64,000 bases of DNA. Source: Sulfurimonas sp. (lineage in GTDB: Bacteria; Campylobacterota; Campylobacteria; Campylobacterales; Sulfurimonadaceae). Under the pieces are notes generated by a model. The model saw only the letters and a list, made by a program, of their open reading frames with translations. It made no database searches and had not been told where the DNA came from. Location of the stretch: contig VMSZ01000008.1 in the NCBI GenBank assembly GCA_013791885.1, forward strand, positions 16,425 through 80,424, given 5' to 3'. Within the stretch, counting starts at the first letter, position 1, and each line of letters begins with the position of its first letter. The position numbers and the translations under genes are program-made. Below are positions 17,830 to 26,612 of the stretch, piece after piece.

Positions 17830-18779
17830 TGCAGATAATGGAAATTTTTTCATCCAAACTGCCTGTTGGTGAAAACCTCGTTATAAAAAAAAGCAGATTT
17901 GAGCCACTTGCCAAGCATGACGGTTCAAAGCGTATCAGTATTGTAAGCGGTATACACGGAGATGAGCTAGAGGGCCAGTATGTTACCTATCTGCTTGCTT
18001 CTTGGCTCAAAGCGAACCCAAACGCAATCAGAGGAATTATAGACATTTATCCGGGTGTTAACGCCTTGGGGATTGACTCCATTACAAGAGGCTTTCCTCT
18101 CTATGAAGTGGACTTGAACAGAGTTTTTCCCGGAGGAGAAGATGAATTTCTTCCAGGACAGCTTGTCCATGCATTAGCACTAGATGTCAAAGGGAGCGAT
18201 ATTGCCATAGATATTCACTCTTCAAATATATTTCTACGTGAAATTCCCCAAATTCGTATTAACAAAGAGTTCTCAAACGCAACCCTTCCTCTTGCAAAGG
18301 AGCTCAACTGCGACTTTATCTGGATTCATGACGCAGTCACCGTTCTTGAAGCAACATTCTCGCATACGCTCAACACCTTAGGAACCAAAACTTTAGTTGT
18401 GGAAATGGGTGTTGGAATGCGTCTGACCAAAGAGTATGGTTTTCAACTTCTCACCGGAATTTTGAACCTTATGAAAAAAGAAGGCATTATAGAAACAGAT
18501 GAAGCGTTTGAAGTAAGAGAGCCTTTTTCTTCTGAAGTCGGAGATGTTTTTTATCTCAATTCACCTACGAGCGGACTCTTTGTTCCCGCGCTCAGCCACT
18601 GTGATATCATCAAACAAGATGATAAAATCGGTGATATTGTCAACCCACTCACAGGAGAGATAATCGAAACACTTTTTGCTCCGCATGATGGCATCCTCTT
18701 TACGCTTCGAGAGTATCCGGTTGTCTACGAGGGTTCACTTATTGCAAGAATTTTTGGAGGTTCTGATGAAAAAAATTGA
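17829..18779 (+). CDS. Aspartoacylase/succinylglutamate desuccinylase-like zinc hydrolase
   Basis: 316 residues of the AstE/AspA (M14-related) family. Zinc ligands are intact: His43 and Glu46 in SGIHGDELEG, and His130 in AIDIHSS. The substrate-binding motif VDLNRVFPG is also present. The C-terminal 60-70 residues are a beta-rich, lipoyl-like extension common in this family. Members cleave N-acyl amino acids or amides, or act as carboxypeptidases. Its place in an ATP-grasp operon suggests it trims or removes whatever the ligases make. ATG 17829 overlaps the alpha-E stop. The gene overlaps its degenerate paralogue by 14 bases. Confidence 0.9.
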   Translation: MQIMEIFSSKLPVGENLVIKKSRFEPLAKHDGSKRISIVSGIHGDELEGQYVTYLLASWLKANPNAIRGIIDIYPGVNALGIDSITRGFPLYEVDLNRVFPGGEDEFLPGQLVHALALDVKGSDIAIDIHSSNIFLREIPQIRINKEFSNATLPLAKELNCDFIWIHDAVTVLEATFSHTLNTLGTKTLVVEMGVGMRLTKEYGFQLLTGILNLMKKEGIIETDEAFEVREPFSSEVGDVFYLNSPTSGLFVPALSHCDIIKQDDKIGDIVNPLTGEIIETLFAPHDGILFTLREYPVVYEGSLIARIFGGSDEKN

Positions 18780-19698
18780 AATATTCAAACTCACTTCACT
18801 CAACCGTGAACCTCTTCTTGTTGAAGGCTACCTTTTTGAGGGCAGCGACCCGGAAGCTCCGAGTGTAGCAATCGTTGGAGCGATGGAGGGAAAAACTATT
18901 TTACCGCTTTACAGCGCTTCAAAACTCATTGACTTTTTAAAAAACAGTATTAGTGATTCTAAAAAAATTCTTGGGAATATTTTGATTATTCCTTCCATTA
19001 ATCACTACGCTTTGAACATTAACGAGCGATTTTGGCCGCTTGACAAAACAAACCTTAATATGATGTTTCCGGGGTATGACAAAGGTGAAACAACACAACG
19101 CATAGCTAAAAAAGTTTTCGACGCCATTGAAGGCTATACTCATGGGATTATTTTAGAGACCAGAGAAGATTTATCTACCTGTATGCCCTATGTTAAAGAG
19201 TTTAAATCCGGTTTTGAAGATTTGGAAGATGCTAAAAAATTTGGTCTTAAAATCATTCACTACAAAGCGCTTAGACCTACAGACACGGTTTCACTTCAGT
19301 ACAACTGGCAGCTTTGGGGTACAAAAGCGCACTCAATTGTCTGTCCGGGTGAAACAGAGCTCAATGAAAACTCCGATGAAATTTTTGAGTCACTTGTGAA
19401 TTATCTCAATAAAAACAATATCATCAAACACAAGTTTTTAAGTGCTTACGAATCTGCAATTATCACTTCAGAGGATATTGAAATTATTAAAACGCCAAAA
19501 AGCGGTATTTTTATTCCTACAAAAAAAATAGGAACACAAGTGATAGAAGATGAAATTATAGGCAAAGTACTCCACTCACTTGAAGGAAAGGTAATCCATA
19601 AAATAATTGCTCCATGCAACGGAGTTATTACCTGTTCTTACAAAAATGCTCTGATTTTAGAAAACGCGGTGGCTTTTAGGATTATAAAAAATTCCTAA
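18766..19698 (+). CDS. Aspartoacylase-like paralogue lacking zinc ligands
   Basis: 310 residues, starting at ATG 18766 with GGAGG five bases upstream (the frame is open further back, but over the previous gene). It aligns throughout with the upstream protein and keeps the fold markers (NLNMMFPG against DLNRVFPG, and the beta-rich C-terminus). The first zinc motif GIHGDELEG is replaced by GAMEGKTIL, and the segment holding the third ligand, DIHSS, by ILETRED. All three metal ligands are therefore missing. A catalytically dead partner or a binding subunit is the simplest reading. The frame is intact, so it is not a pseudogene. Its stop lies 2 bp from the stop of a convergent gene. Confidence 0.85.
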   Translation: MKKIEIFKLTSLNREPLLVEGYLFEGSDPEAPSVAIVGAMEGKTILPLYSASKLIDFLKNSISDSKKILGNILIIPSINHYALNINERFWPLDKTNLNMMFPGYDKGETTQRIAKKVFDAIEGYTHGIILETREDLSTCMPYVKEFKSGFEDLEDAKKFGLKIIHYKALRPTDTVSLQYNWQLWGTKAHSIVCPGETELNENSDEIFESLVNYLNKNNIIKHKFLSAYESAIITSEDIEIIKTPKSGIFIPTKKIGTQVIEDEIIGKVLHSLEGKVIHKIIAPCNGVITCSYKNALILENAVAFRIIKNS

Positions 19699-19700
19699 TT

Positions 19701-20651
19701 TCACTGCGTTTGCGTTTGATTTTTAAAGCCGAAAAAGCTTTGTGACTGCGTTTGCTCTTGCATCTGTTCTTTTCTTACATCTACCATGACTGAAAGTTGA
19801 CTGTTTCCACTGCTAAAAACTACCCCTTTGAGCGGCGCAATATCTGCATAATCTCTTCCATAACCCAAGAGTATATGTTGTTCCCGCGGTAAAAGATTAT
19901 TGGTTGGGTCAAACTCAATCCAGCCTGCGTTTGGAATATACAGCGAAAACCAGGCATGCGAAGCATCCGCTCCGAAGAGTTTTTTTTCTCCCTCAGGAGG
20001 AAGTGTTTCAATGTAACCGCTTACATATTTACATGGAAGTCCTATACCCCTTATCGCACTGATTGCCAGCTGCGCAAAATCCTGACAGACACCTTTTTTT
20101 GCTTCAAAAATTTCACTGATAGGGGTTGTAACATCACTAAAACCGGAGACAAATTCAAAATCGTTATAAATTCTTCCCATAAATTCGTTCGCTGCTTCAA
20201 AAAGATCACGTTCTTCTTTAAAAGATTCCAAAGCATACTCTTTAATGGCCTCTGTTGCCTTTGGAATGAGCGCTGAATCAAAGATAAACTGCTTTGCATC
20301 TACATCAGCTTGTACAAAACTCTTCAGCCGCTCTTTGGCGGCTTTAAAAGTAATGCTGTTTTGTCTAATGTTTTGTATATGTGCCTCTATTAACTCCGGG
20401 AAAATTTCAACTCTTGATCTGCCAATGACAGTTAAAGAATGATGTGAATTTTTTATCAGTATATGCGTATTAGTATTCTCAAACATATCCACAAAGTCAC
20501 TTTTTTCAAAGGGAAACGCATCGATTTCAAGAGAAAAATCCAACAGTTTTTGATACTGCGTTTCTCTTGGTTTAAGTCTAGCCATATTATGGCTGTAAGT
20601 CACCATACTTTGGTATCTAAATTCTGTTTTGTGGTAAATATTATAAATCAT
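19701..20651 (-). CDS. Transglutaminase-like cysteine peptidase (COG1305)
   Basis: 316 residues. An N-terminal beta domain (bacterial transglutaminase-like N-terminal region, with YRYQSMVTYSHNMARLKPRE-type sequence) precedes the papain-like core. The Cys-His-Asp triad is intact in KKGVCQDFAQ, ASHAWFSLY and WIEFDPTNN. The C-terminal tail is glutamine-rich. Relatives act as proteases or amide transferases. It is the last gene of the minus-strand operon, 2 bp after the ATP-grasp/alpha-E fusion. It is one of two transglutaminases in the island. Confidence 0.92.
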   Translation of the reverse strand: MIYNIYHKTEFRYQSMVTYSHNMARLKPRETQYQKLLDFSLEIDAFPFEKSDFVDMFENTNTHILIKNSHHSLTVIGRSRVEIFPELIEAHIQNIRQNSITFKAAKERLKSFVQADVDAKQFIFDSALIPKATEAIKEYALESFKEERDLFEAANEFMGRIYNDFEFVSGFSDVTTPISEIFEAKKGVCQDFAQLAISAIRGIGLPCKYVSGYIETLPPEGEKKLFGADASHAWFSLYIPNAGWIEFDPTNNLLPREQHILLGYGRDYADIAPLKGVVFSSGNSQLSVMVDVRKEQMQEQTQSQSFFGFKNQTQTQ

Positions 20652-20653
20652 TT

Positions 20654-23143
20654 CTACTCATCATTATGCGAAAAATATGTTTTTGTAAACTCGTTGGAAC
20701 AATCAATGTAAAGTTGAGACAACTCTGAAAGAATGGTATCAAACTCAAAATAGATAACATCATTACTTTGTAATTTTAACACTTTAGAAATTTCCAGAGA
20801 TTCTAAAATTTGATATGCTTTTTGTATCGGCTCTTCGTAGGAACTTGCAATTTCTTTAGCTTTTGGAAGCATTTTAAAATCATCTAAGAGTTCCTTACAG
20901 ACATAAATAATTGACTTTGGAAACTGTTTATTTAAAATCACAAACTCAATAACATTTTCCAGAATAAGAGAACTTTTGTAGTGCGCTCTGTAGGCGTTAA
21001 AACTCTCTTTCGTATGCAGTAGAGAGTCTAAAATGTCATATTCCATGGACTTATCAATGTCAAGAGTCATCAATGAGCGGCATAAAGAGAGAAGTAAAAT
21101 TGTATCCTCAATTTTAGAACCTATTTCGTATAACAAAAGCCCCTGCTCCTTAAAAATACTCTCTTGAACCAATTCTTTATAGGCCATCAGATAAATAAGT
21201 GTATTTTCAAGCTTGCCTGCTATAAATATATTTGATTTATTAGTGCTGTTTAAAAATCCAAGCCACTCATTTTTCATCTTATCATGCAGTTTCCAGGACT
21301 CCATGGCCAAGATGTCTTTGAGATTCAGGTTCGTATTAAAGAGCATCTTAAATGTATATGTAAGACTTCCCGGACGCGAGGAGTCTTTTATGACAGATAA
21401 AATTTCACTTATTGCCTCATCATTTGAGCTTGTTTTTACCGACAAAAAGCCGGGATATGTCATTGTCAAATGCGTGAGCGCCTTATGCAGTATCTCTTGA
21501 GACTCTTTTGTGCTGTACATATCATATCTGTAAAAACTTGCCATTTTTTTTACAATCTGCAGAATAAATCTCGTTGTGGTAATAGAACGGGCAAGGTAAC
21601 GTCCAAGCCAAAAAAGGTTTTCTGCTTTGAGTGTCGAGAGATTGTCAATGGAAGTGTCTATATACTTTGAGTACTTAAAACTGTTAAGTATGCAAAGCTC
21701 TACATCATCTTTACCTAAAATCCATAAATCCTTACTTGTTCCGCCTTTTTGAGACGAGACAAGAAGTGTGTCTTTTGTAGCTGAAACACGGACAAGTCCT
21801 CCGTTCATTACAGAATAATCATCTCCAATTTTAACACTAAAGGCACGAATAGCTGCGTTTCTTGGCTCTATATTTTTGTTTGCATAAAATGGTATAGTAG
21901 AGAAATTAATTTCTTCCTGTGCAACATACTGGTACGGATTTTGGATTATTTTAGTTCTTAAAACCTCTAATTCTTCCAGACTCATTTTTCTACAAAAATA
22001 TGCTTCTACACTCACTGTTCTGTCAATATTTTTGACAATTAAAGTCTCAAGATTTTTCAGCACAAATTTCAGTGCTTTTTCCTGTCCGCACCACCATGTG
22101 GCTATCTGGGGCAAAATAAGTTTTTCGCCTAAAAGATACTCGCACGCTTTCTCCATAAATGGATTGAGTCCAATATTTTCCAATATTGCACTGCCAATGG
22201 GATTGAGAAGGTTAACATTTTCATCCCTATAAACATCCAAAAGTCCGGCGACACCCAAACGTGAGTCATTTTGAAGTTCAAGAGGATCACAATATCTGTC
22301 ATCAACCCTGCGTAAAAGTGTTTGTACTTTTTTTAAACCGCCAAGGCTTTTGAGCCAAAGTGTGTCATTTTTTACAAGTAAATCATCCCCTTGTGCAAGA
22401 ATAATATTGAGATACGAACTTAAAAAAGAGTGCTCAAAATAAGTTTCATTGTATGGCCCGGGGGTCAGTAAAACAGAAACATTATCCGTTCCTGCAGTGA
22501 GCTTGGTAAAAAGATTTCTAAAATCTTCAAAAAAATGAAAAAGTCTTTTTCTTGATATCTCCGGATATAAACCTTTTGAGATGGCATTCATCGTAAGTCT
22601 GTTTTCAAGAGCATAACCAAGACCTGAAGGAGCCTGCGTTCTGTCGTTGATAACCCACATTTTTCCATCAGGCCCTCTTGCCATATCTGTGGCATAAAAA
22701 TAGAGGTTGAAATTATCTTTGCTCCCAAAGTTGTATGCTTCTGTAGCAAAACCTTTGTGAGCAAAAATAACTTCCGCAGGTATAATATTTTCTTTGATGA
22801 GTTTACGCTGGGAGTATAAATCTTTTAAAATCAGATTTAATAACTTTGCTCTTTGTTTAAGTCCGGCAGCAGTTTCATCCCATTCCTGTGAAGATATCAC
22901 AAGAGGAATCGGGTCCAAACTCCATGAACGATTGACTTTTGCATCTAAGTTTTCATAAACATTATAGGTAACATCATTCTCTTTTAAAAACCAGTCAATC
23001 TCACTCTGCTTGGCTTCCAATTCTTCAAAAGTGGAAGATTTTAAACTCTCTAAAATCTCCTGCCACTGAGGTTTTACATTTTTATCTTTATCGAACATCT
23101 CATCCTGAGATGATTTTAACTCATACCCGTCGAAAATCTGCAT
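20654..23143 (-). CDS. Fused circularly permuted ATP-grasp and alpha-E protein
   Basis: 829 residues. The N-terminal ATP-grasp part (about 1-490) has INDRTQAPSGLGYALENRL, LLTPGPYNETYFEHSFL, LRRVDDRYCDP, PIGSAILEN and SSQKGGTSKDLW. The C-terminal alpha-E part (about 505-829) begins LKAENLFWLGRYLARSI. Where the stand-alone paralogue has the loop EAGGYGV, this protein has DRTVSVEAY, so the two ligases may differ in activity or substrate. It ends 2 bp before the transglutaminase gene, and its start directly abuts the stop of the DUF2126 gene. The alpha-E part is diverged from the plus-strand copy. Confidence 0.92.
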   Translation of the reverse strand: MQIFDGYELKSSQDEMFDKDKNVKPQWQEILESLKSSTFEELEAKQSEIDWFLKENDVTYNVYENLDAKVNRSWSLDPIPLVISSQEWDETAAGLKQRAKLLNLILKDLYSQRKLIKENIIPAEVIFAHKGFATEAYNFGSKDNFNLYFYATDMARGPDGKMWVINDRTQAPSGLGYALENRLTMNAISKGLYPEISRKRLFHFFEDFRNLFTKLTAGTDNVSVLLTPGPYNETYFEHSFLSSYLNIILAQGDDLLVKNDTLWLKSLGGLKKVQTLLRRVDDRYCDPLELQNDSRLGVAGLLDVYRDENVNLLNPIGSAILENIGLNPFMEKACEYLLGEKLILPQIATWWCGQEKALKFVLKNLETLIVKNIDRTVSVEAYFCRKMSLEELEVLRTKIIQNPYQYVAQEEINFSTIPFYANKNIEPRNAAIRAFSVKIGDDYSVMNGGLVRVSATKDTLLVSSQKGGTSKDLWILGKDDVELCILNSFKYSKYIDTSIDNLSTLKAENLFWLGRYLARSITTTRFILQIVKKMASFYRYDMYSTKESQEILHKALTHLTMTYPGFLSVKTSSNDEAISEILSVIKDSSRPGSLTYTFKMLFNTNLNLKDILAMESWKLHDKMKNEWLGFLNSTNKSNIFIAGKLENTLIYLMAYKELVQESIFKEQGLLLYEIGSKIEDTILLLSLCRSLMTLDIDKSMEYDILDSLLHTKESFNAYRAHYKSSLILENVIEFVILNKQFPKSIIYVCKELLDDFKMLPKAKEIASSYEEPIQKAYQILESLEISKVLKLQSNDVIYFEFDTILSELSQLYIDCSNEFTKTYFSHNDE

Positions 23144-26100
23144 CTACTGCTTTGCCCACTTTCTACGTAAATCTAAGGTATTCGGATATTCCATACTCGC
23201 TGAAACATTTTGGAAATAAAACACTTTTTTTGCTTTTTTATCCGGAGCCTCTTTTGTTAAAACTGCGCGTTTAGTTCCATTTTGCTCAACTAGACTTTGT
23301 TGCACAATCGATGAAGAGACATATTCAAGTTCACCCTGAGTATGGTTAAAGTCCCAAAATCTGTTAATTCTTCTTGATTCCGCTTCATAAGAGTTTACAG
23401 GGAAGGTGTCATAAGTTCTTCCGCCCGGGTGCGCTACATGATACGTCATCCCGCCGATTGAACGCTGGTTCCATTTGTCTACGACATCAAAAGTAAGCGG
23501 AGTATCTACCCCGATTGTCGGATGCAGTGCCGACCAAGGCTGCCATGCTTTGTACTTCACACCTGCGACATATTCGCCCTCCACACCTGTCGCACTCAAA
23601 GGCACCACCACAGAGTTACAAGTAAGCACATATCTCTCAGGCGTGAAATTACTGACTTTAACCTGAACACGCTCTAATGACGAATCAACATAACGCGCTG
23701 TTCCCTGAGAACCGCTCTCTTCCCCTAAAACATTCCAAGGCTCAATCGCTCCGCGGAGTTCAAGGTTAAAGTTTTCAACACTTGCAAGTCCATACAGTGG
23801 AAATCTAAACTCAAAGAACGGGTCAAACCAGTCAAGTTCAAACGGATATCCTTCATTGTTTAAAAACTCCACAATATCTCTCATATCTTCTTTAACATAA
23901 TGCTCTAATAAGAACTTATCATGCAGCTGCGTTCCCCAACGGACAAGTTTATGTTTGTACGGTTTTTTCCAAAACAGCGATACTAAAGTTCTTACAAGCA
24001 GCATCTGTAAAAGTGCCATCTGCGAGTGTGGCGGCATATCAAAGGCACGAAGTTCTAAAATACCGAGTCTTCCCGAACTTGAATCCGGTGAATAGAGCTT
24101 ATCTATACAAAATTCCGAACGGTGTGTATTTCCCGTAATATCTGTAAGCATATGTCTAAAAAGTCTGTCTGTCAGCCAAAAAGGAACATCTTCACCCTCT
24201 GGAATCTGAGAAAACGCAATCTCAAGTTCATACAAGTTTTCAGCTCTTCCCTCATCCACACGTGGTGCTTGAGAAGTCGGCCCGATAAATGAACCCGAAA
24301 ACAGGTATGAAAGACCCGGGTGATGCTGCCAAAATGTAATGAGTGAACGTAAAAGTTCAGGACGTCTTAGAAGCGGAGAGTCCGATGGATTCATCGCACC
24401 TATTGTTACGTGATTTCCTCCGCCTGTACCTGTGTGTTTGCCGTCAAGCATAAACTTCTGAGTTCCCAAACGCGACTCTCTTGCATCTTTGTAAAGAGTT
24501 CCAAGAATGTCGTTAAGTTCACCCCAAGTACTTGATGGCTGCATATTCACTTCGATTACACCAGGATCGGGAGTAACTTTAACACGGTCAAGTCTGAGGT
24601 CATGCGCAGGTTCATACCCTTCTAAAACAACTTTAATGTTTAATTTTTTAGCTACCTCTTCAATACTGACCATCAAATCTAAAAACGCTTGCGTATGGTT
24701 AATCGGTGGAAGGAAAATATATAATTTTCCGTCTCTCACTTCAACATTGAGCGCCGTTCTTACAAAAATATTATCCTGCGGATCTTTGAGTTTAATCGTT
24801 TTTTCATATCTTGCTCTTGCGTTTTTTCGAAGCTTGTCAAAACCAGGAACGTCTGCAAAAAGGTCAGGCTCAAAATGCAGAGGCAGCTCGGCTTTTGGCT
24901 TTTGTTCCAAAGAACTCATTGGAAGTCTTAAACCAAGCGGTGAATTCCCAGGAGTTAAGAATAACTCTCCTCTTCTAAATGCCCAACCGGAACTTAGCCA
25001 TTTTACCTCTCCAAAATTCAGAGGTAAAACATATCCAACTTCATTGTTAAGTCCTTGAGCTAATACTTTTGCTATGTTTTGTCTCTCAAGCGGATCTTTT
25101 AAATCTACCTTCATCGGGTCAATATCTAAAGGCAGTTCCGCTTCTTTCATAATATAATAAACCGGGTCTTCGTAAGCTTTTATAACGTTTTTATCACTAA
25201 CACCCAAACTAAGTGCCAAAGTACTAATAAACTTCTGCGCATCTGCATTTGTATATGTATAGGTTTCATTCATATCTGCAAAAAGTTCCGGATTTTTCCA
25301 GATTTTCTTCCCGTCTTTTCTCCAGATTATAGAAGTCTGCCATCTTGGAATCGGCTCACCCGGATACCATTTTCCTTGAGCATAATGAAGCATACCGCCA
25401 TCCGTAAAAGAAGCAAGAAGCTTTCTTGAGAGTTTGTCTGCAAGTTCGCGTTTATGCTCACCGTCTGCGTCTGTATTCCACTGAGCTGATTCCATATCAT
25501 CAATAGAAACAAATGTAGGCTCTCCACCCATAGTAAGTCTTACATCATTTGCTTCAAGCTCTTTGTCTACTTCGAATCCGAGATTATAGATAGCATCCCA
25601 CTGGTCTTCTCTGTAGGGTTTTGTAACACGAGGCGACTCAAAAATTCTTGTGACAGTGTTTGAGTATTCAAACTCAGTTTCACATTTGTCGCTTAAACCT
25701 TCAATAGCGTGAGCACTCTCAAATGACGGTGTACAAGCAAGAGGGATATGCCCTTCACCTGCAAATAATCCGCTTGTTGCATCGAGTCCAACCCAACCTG
25801 CACCGGGAAGGTAAACTTCTGTCCATGCGTGAAGGTCTGTAAAATCCTCTTCAGGGCCGCTCGGACCGTCAAGTGATTTTTCATCTGCTTTGAGTTGTAC
25901 CAAATAACCTGAAACAAATCTTCCCGCAAGTCCTAAATGACGCAGCACCTGAACAAAAAGCCAAGCGTAATCTCTACAGCTTCCAAGTTTCTTGTCTAAA
26001 GTTGTCTCACAGGTCTGAACACCGGGGTCAAGTCGTAACGTATAATTAAGATGCTTATAAATTTCAGAGTTAAGATAAACTAAAAAATCAATAATCGGTC

Positions 26101-26515
26101 TTGGTTTTAAATCTAGAGTTTTCATAAAATTCTTAAGTTTTTTACCGTTTTCATCTACTTCAAGATAAGGTGCTAGCTCTTTTTTGAGTTCTTTATCATA
26201 CGTAAAAGGAAAATCTTTTGCAGAGTCATCAACAAAAAAGTCAAATGGATTAATAGTAATTAAATCAGCGATTATCTCAACATCAATACCAAACTCTTTT
26301 ACTTTTTCAGGAAATACTATTCTTGCAAGATAATTCCCAAACGGATCTTGCTGCCAGTTAATAAAATGCTCTTTAGGAGTAATTTTTAAGGAATATGCTT
26401 CAATTGGAGTTCTGCTGTGAGGAGCCGGACGAAGTCTGATTATATGCGGAGAAAGAGAAATATATTTATCGTATGCGTAGTGTGTTTTATGTGAAATAAC
26501 GACCTTTAATGCCAT
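23144..26515 (-). CDS. Transglutaminase-DUF2126 fusion protein
   Basis: 1123 residues. An N-terminal transglutaminase module (about 1-290) has the triad in KKLGSCRDYAWLF, TDLHAWTEVYLPG and WVGLDATSG. The large C-terminal DUF2126 region (COG4196, about 320-1110) is recognisable from DVRLTMGGEPTFVSIDD, GEHKRELA, NMQPSSTWGEL, KHTGTGGGNHVTIG and PSDSPLLRRPELLRS. These last motifs look like those of carboxylate-amine ligase or ATP-grasp-like enzymes. The fused architecture is typical for this gene neighbourhood. It is the first gene of the minus-strand operon, and its AGGAGATATACCC leader is a strong ribosome site. Exact chemistry is unknown. Confidence 0.93.
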   Translation of the reverse strand: MALKVVISHKTHYAYDKYISLSPHIIRLRPAPHSRTPIEAYSLKITPKEHFINWQQDPFGNYLARIVFPEKVKEFGIDVEIIADLITINPFDFFVDDSAKDFPFTYDKELKKELAPYLEVDENGKKLKNFMKTLDLKPRPIIDFLVYLNSEIYKHLNYTLRLDPGVQTCETTLDKKLGSCRDYAWLFVQVLRHLGLAGRFVSGYLVQLKADEKSLDGPSGPEEDFTDLHAWTEVYLPGAGWVGLDATSGLFAGEGHIPLACTPSFESAHAIEGLSDKCETEFEYSNTVTRIFESPRVTKPYREDQWDAIYNLGFEVDKELEANDVRLTMGGEPTFVSIDDMESAQWNTDADGEHKRELADKLSRKLLASFTDGGMLHYAQGKWYPGEPIPRWQTSIIWRKDGKKIWKNPELFADMNETYTYTNADAQKFISTLALSLGVSDKNVIKAYEDPVYYIMKEAELPLDIDPMKVDLKDPLERQNIAKVLAQGLNNEVGYVLPLNFGEVKWLSSGWAFRRGELFLTPGNSPLGLRLPMSSLEQKPKAELPLHFEPDLFADVPGFDKLRKNARARYEKTIKLKDPQDNIFVRTALNVEVRDGKLYIFLPPINHTQAFLDLMVSIEEVAKKLNIKVVLEGYEPAHDLRLDRVKVTPDPGVIEVNMQPSSTWGELNDILGTLYKDARESRLGTQKFMLDGKHTGTGGGNHVTIGAMNPSDSPLLRRPELLRSLITFWQHHPGLSYLFSGSFIGPTSQAPRVDEGRAENLYELEIAFSQIPEGEDVPFWLTDRLFRHMLTDITGNTHRSEFCIDKLYSPDSSSGRLGILELRAFDMPPHSQMALLQMLLVRTLVSLFWKKPYKHKLVRWGTQLHDKFLLEHYVKEDMRDIVEFLNNEGYPFELDWFDPFFEFRFPLYGLASVENFNLELRGAIEPWNVLGEESGSQGTARYVDSSLERVQVKVSNFTPERYVLTCNSVVVPLSATGVEGEYVAGVKYKAWQPWSALHPTIGVDTPLTFDVVDKWNQRSIGGMTYHVAHPGGRTYDTFPVNSYEAESRRINRFWDFNHTQGELEYVSSSIVQQSLVEQNGTKRAVLTKEAPDKKAKKVFYFQNVSASMEYPNTLDLRRKWAKQ

Positions 26516-26554
26516 GGGTATATCTCCTGAAATAATGTGTGTATTTATCTAAAG

Positions 26555-26560
26555 ATTATA
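26555..26560 (-). promoter_or_regulatory. -10 element for the transglutaminase/ATP-grasp operon
   Basis: On the minus strand this reads TATAAT and lies 40 bases before the ATG at 26515. A short inverted repeat, TACCA-TAAAGAATT-TGGTA (26559-26577), overlaps its upstream edge and could be an operator. The divergent metallophosphoesterase gene starts at 26613. Confidence 0.5.
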
Positions 26561-26612
26561 CCATAAAGAATTTGGTATGCTTTGTTGACACTGATTAGAT
26601 ATACTACAATTT

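Noticed and set aside
18676..18765. Upstream start for the second aspartoacylase-like gene
   Set aside because: It lies over the previous gene in another frame and has no ribosome site. GGAGG immediately precedes ATG 18766.
24507..25058. 183-residue open frame antisense to the DUF2126 gene
   Set aside because: It has Ser- and Thr-rich composition typical of an antisense shadow and lies over a well-conserved coding region on the other strand.
26585..26605. Consensus-like TTGACA followed by TATACT as a sigma-70 promoter before the metallophosphoesterase
   Set aside because: The spacing is only about 9 bases, too short for a working pair. The true promoter of this gene remains unclear.
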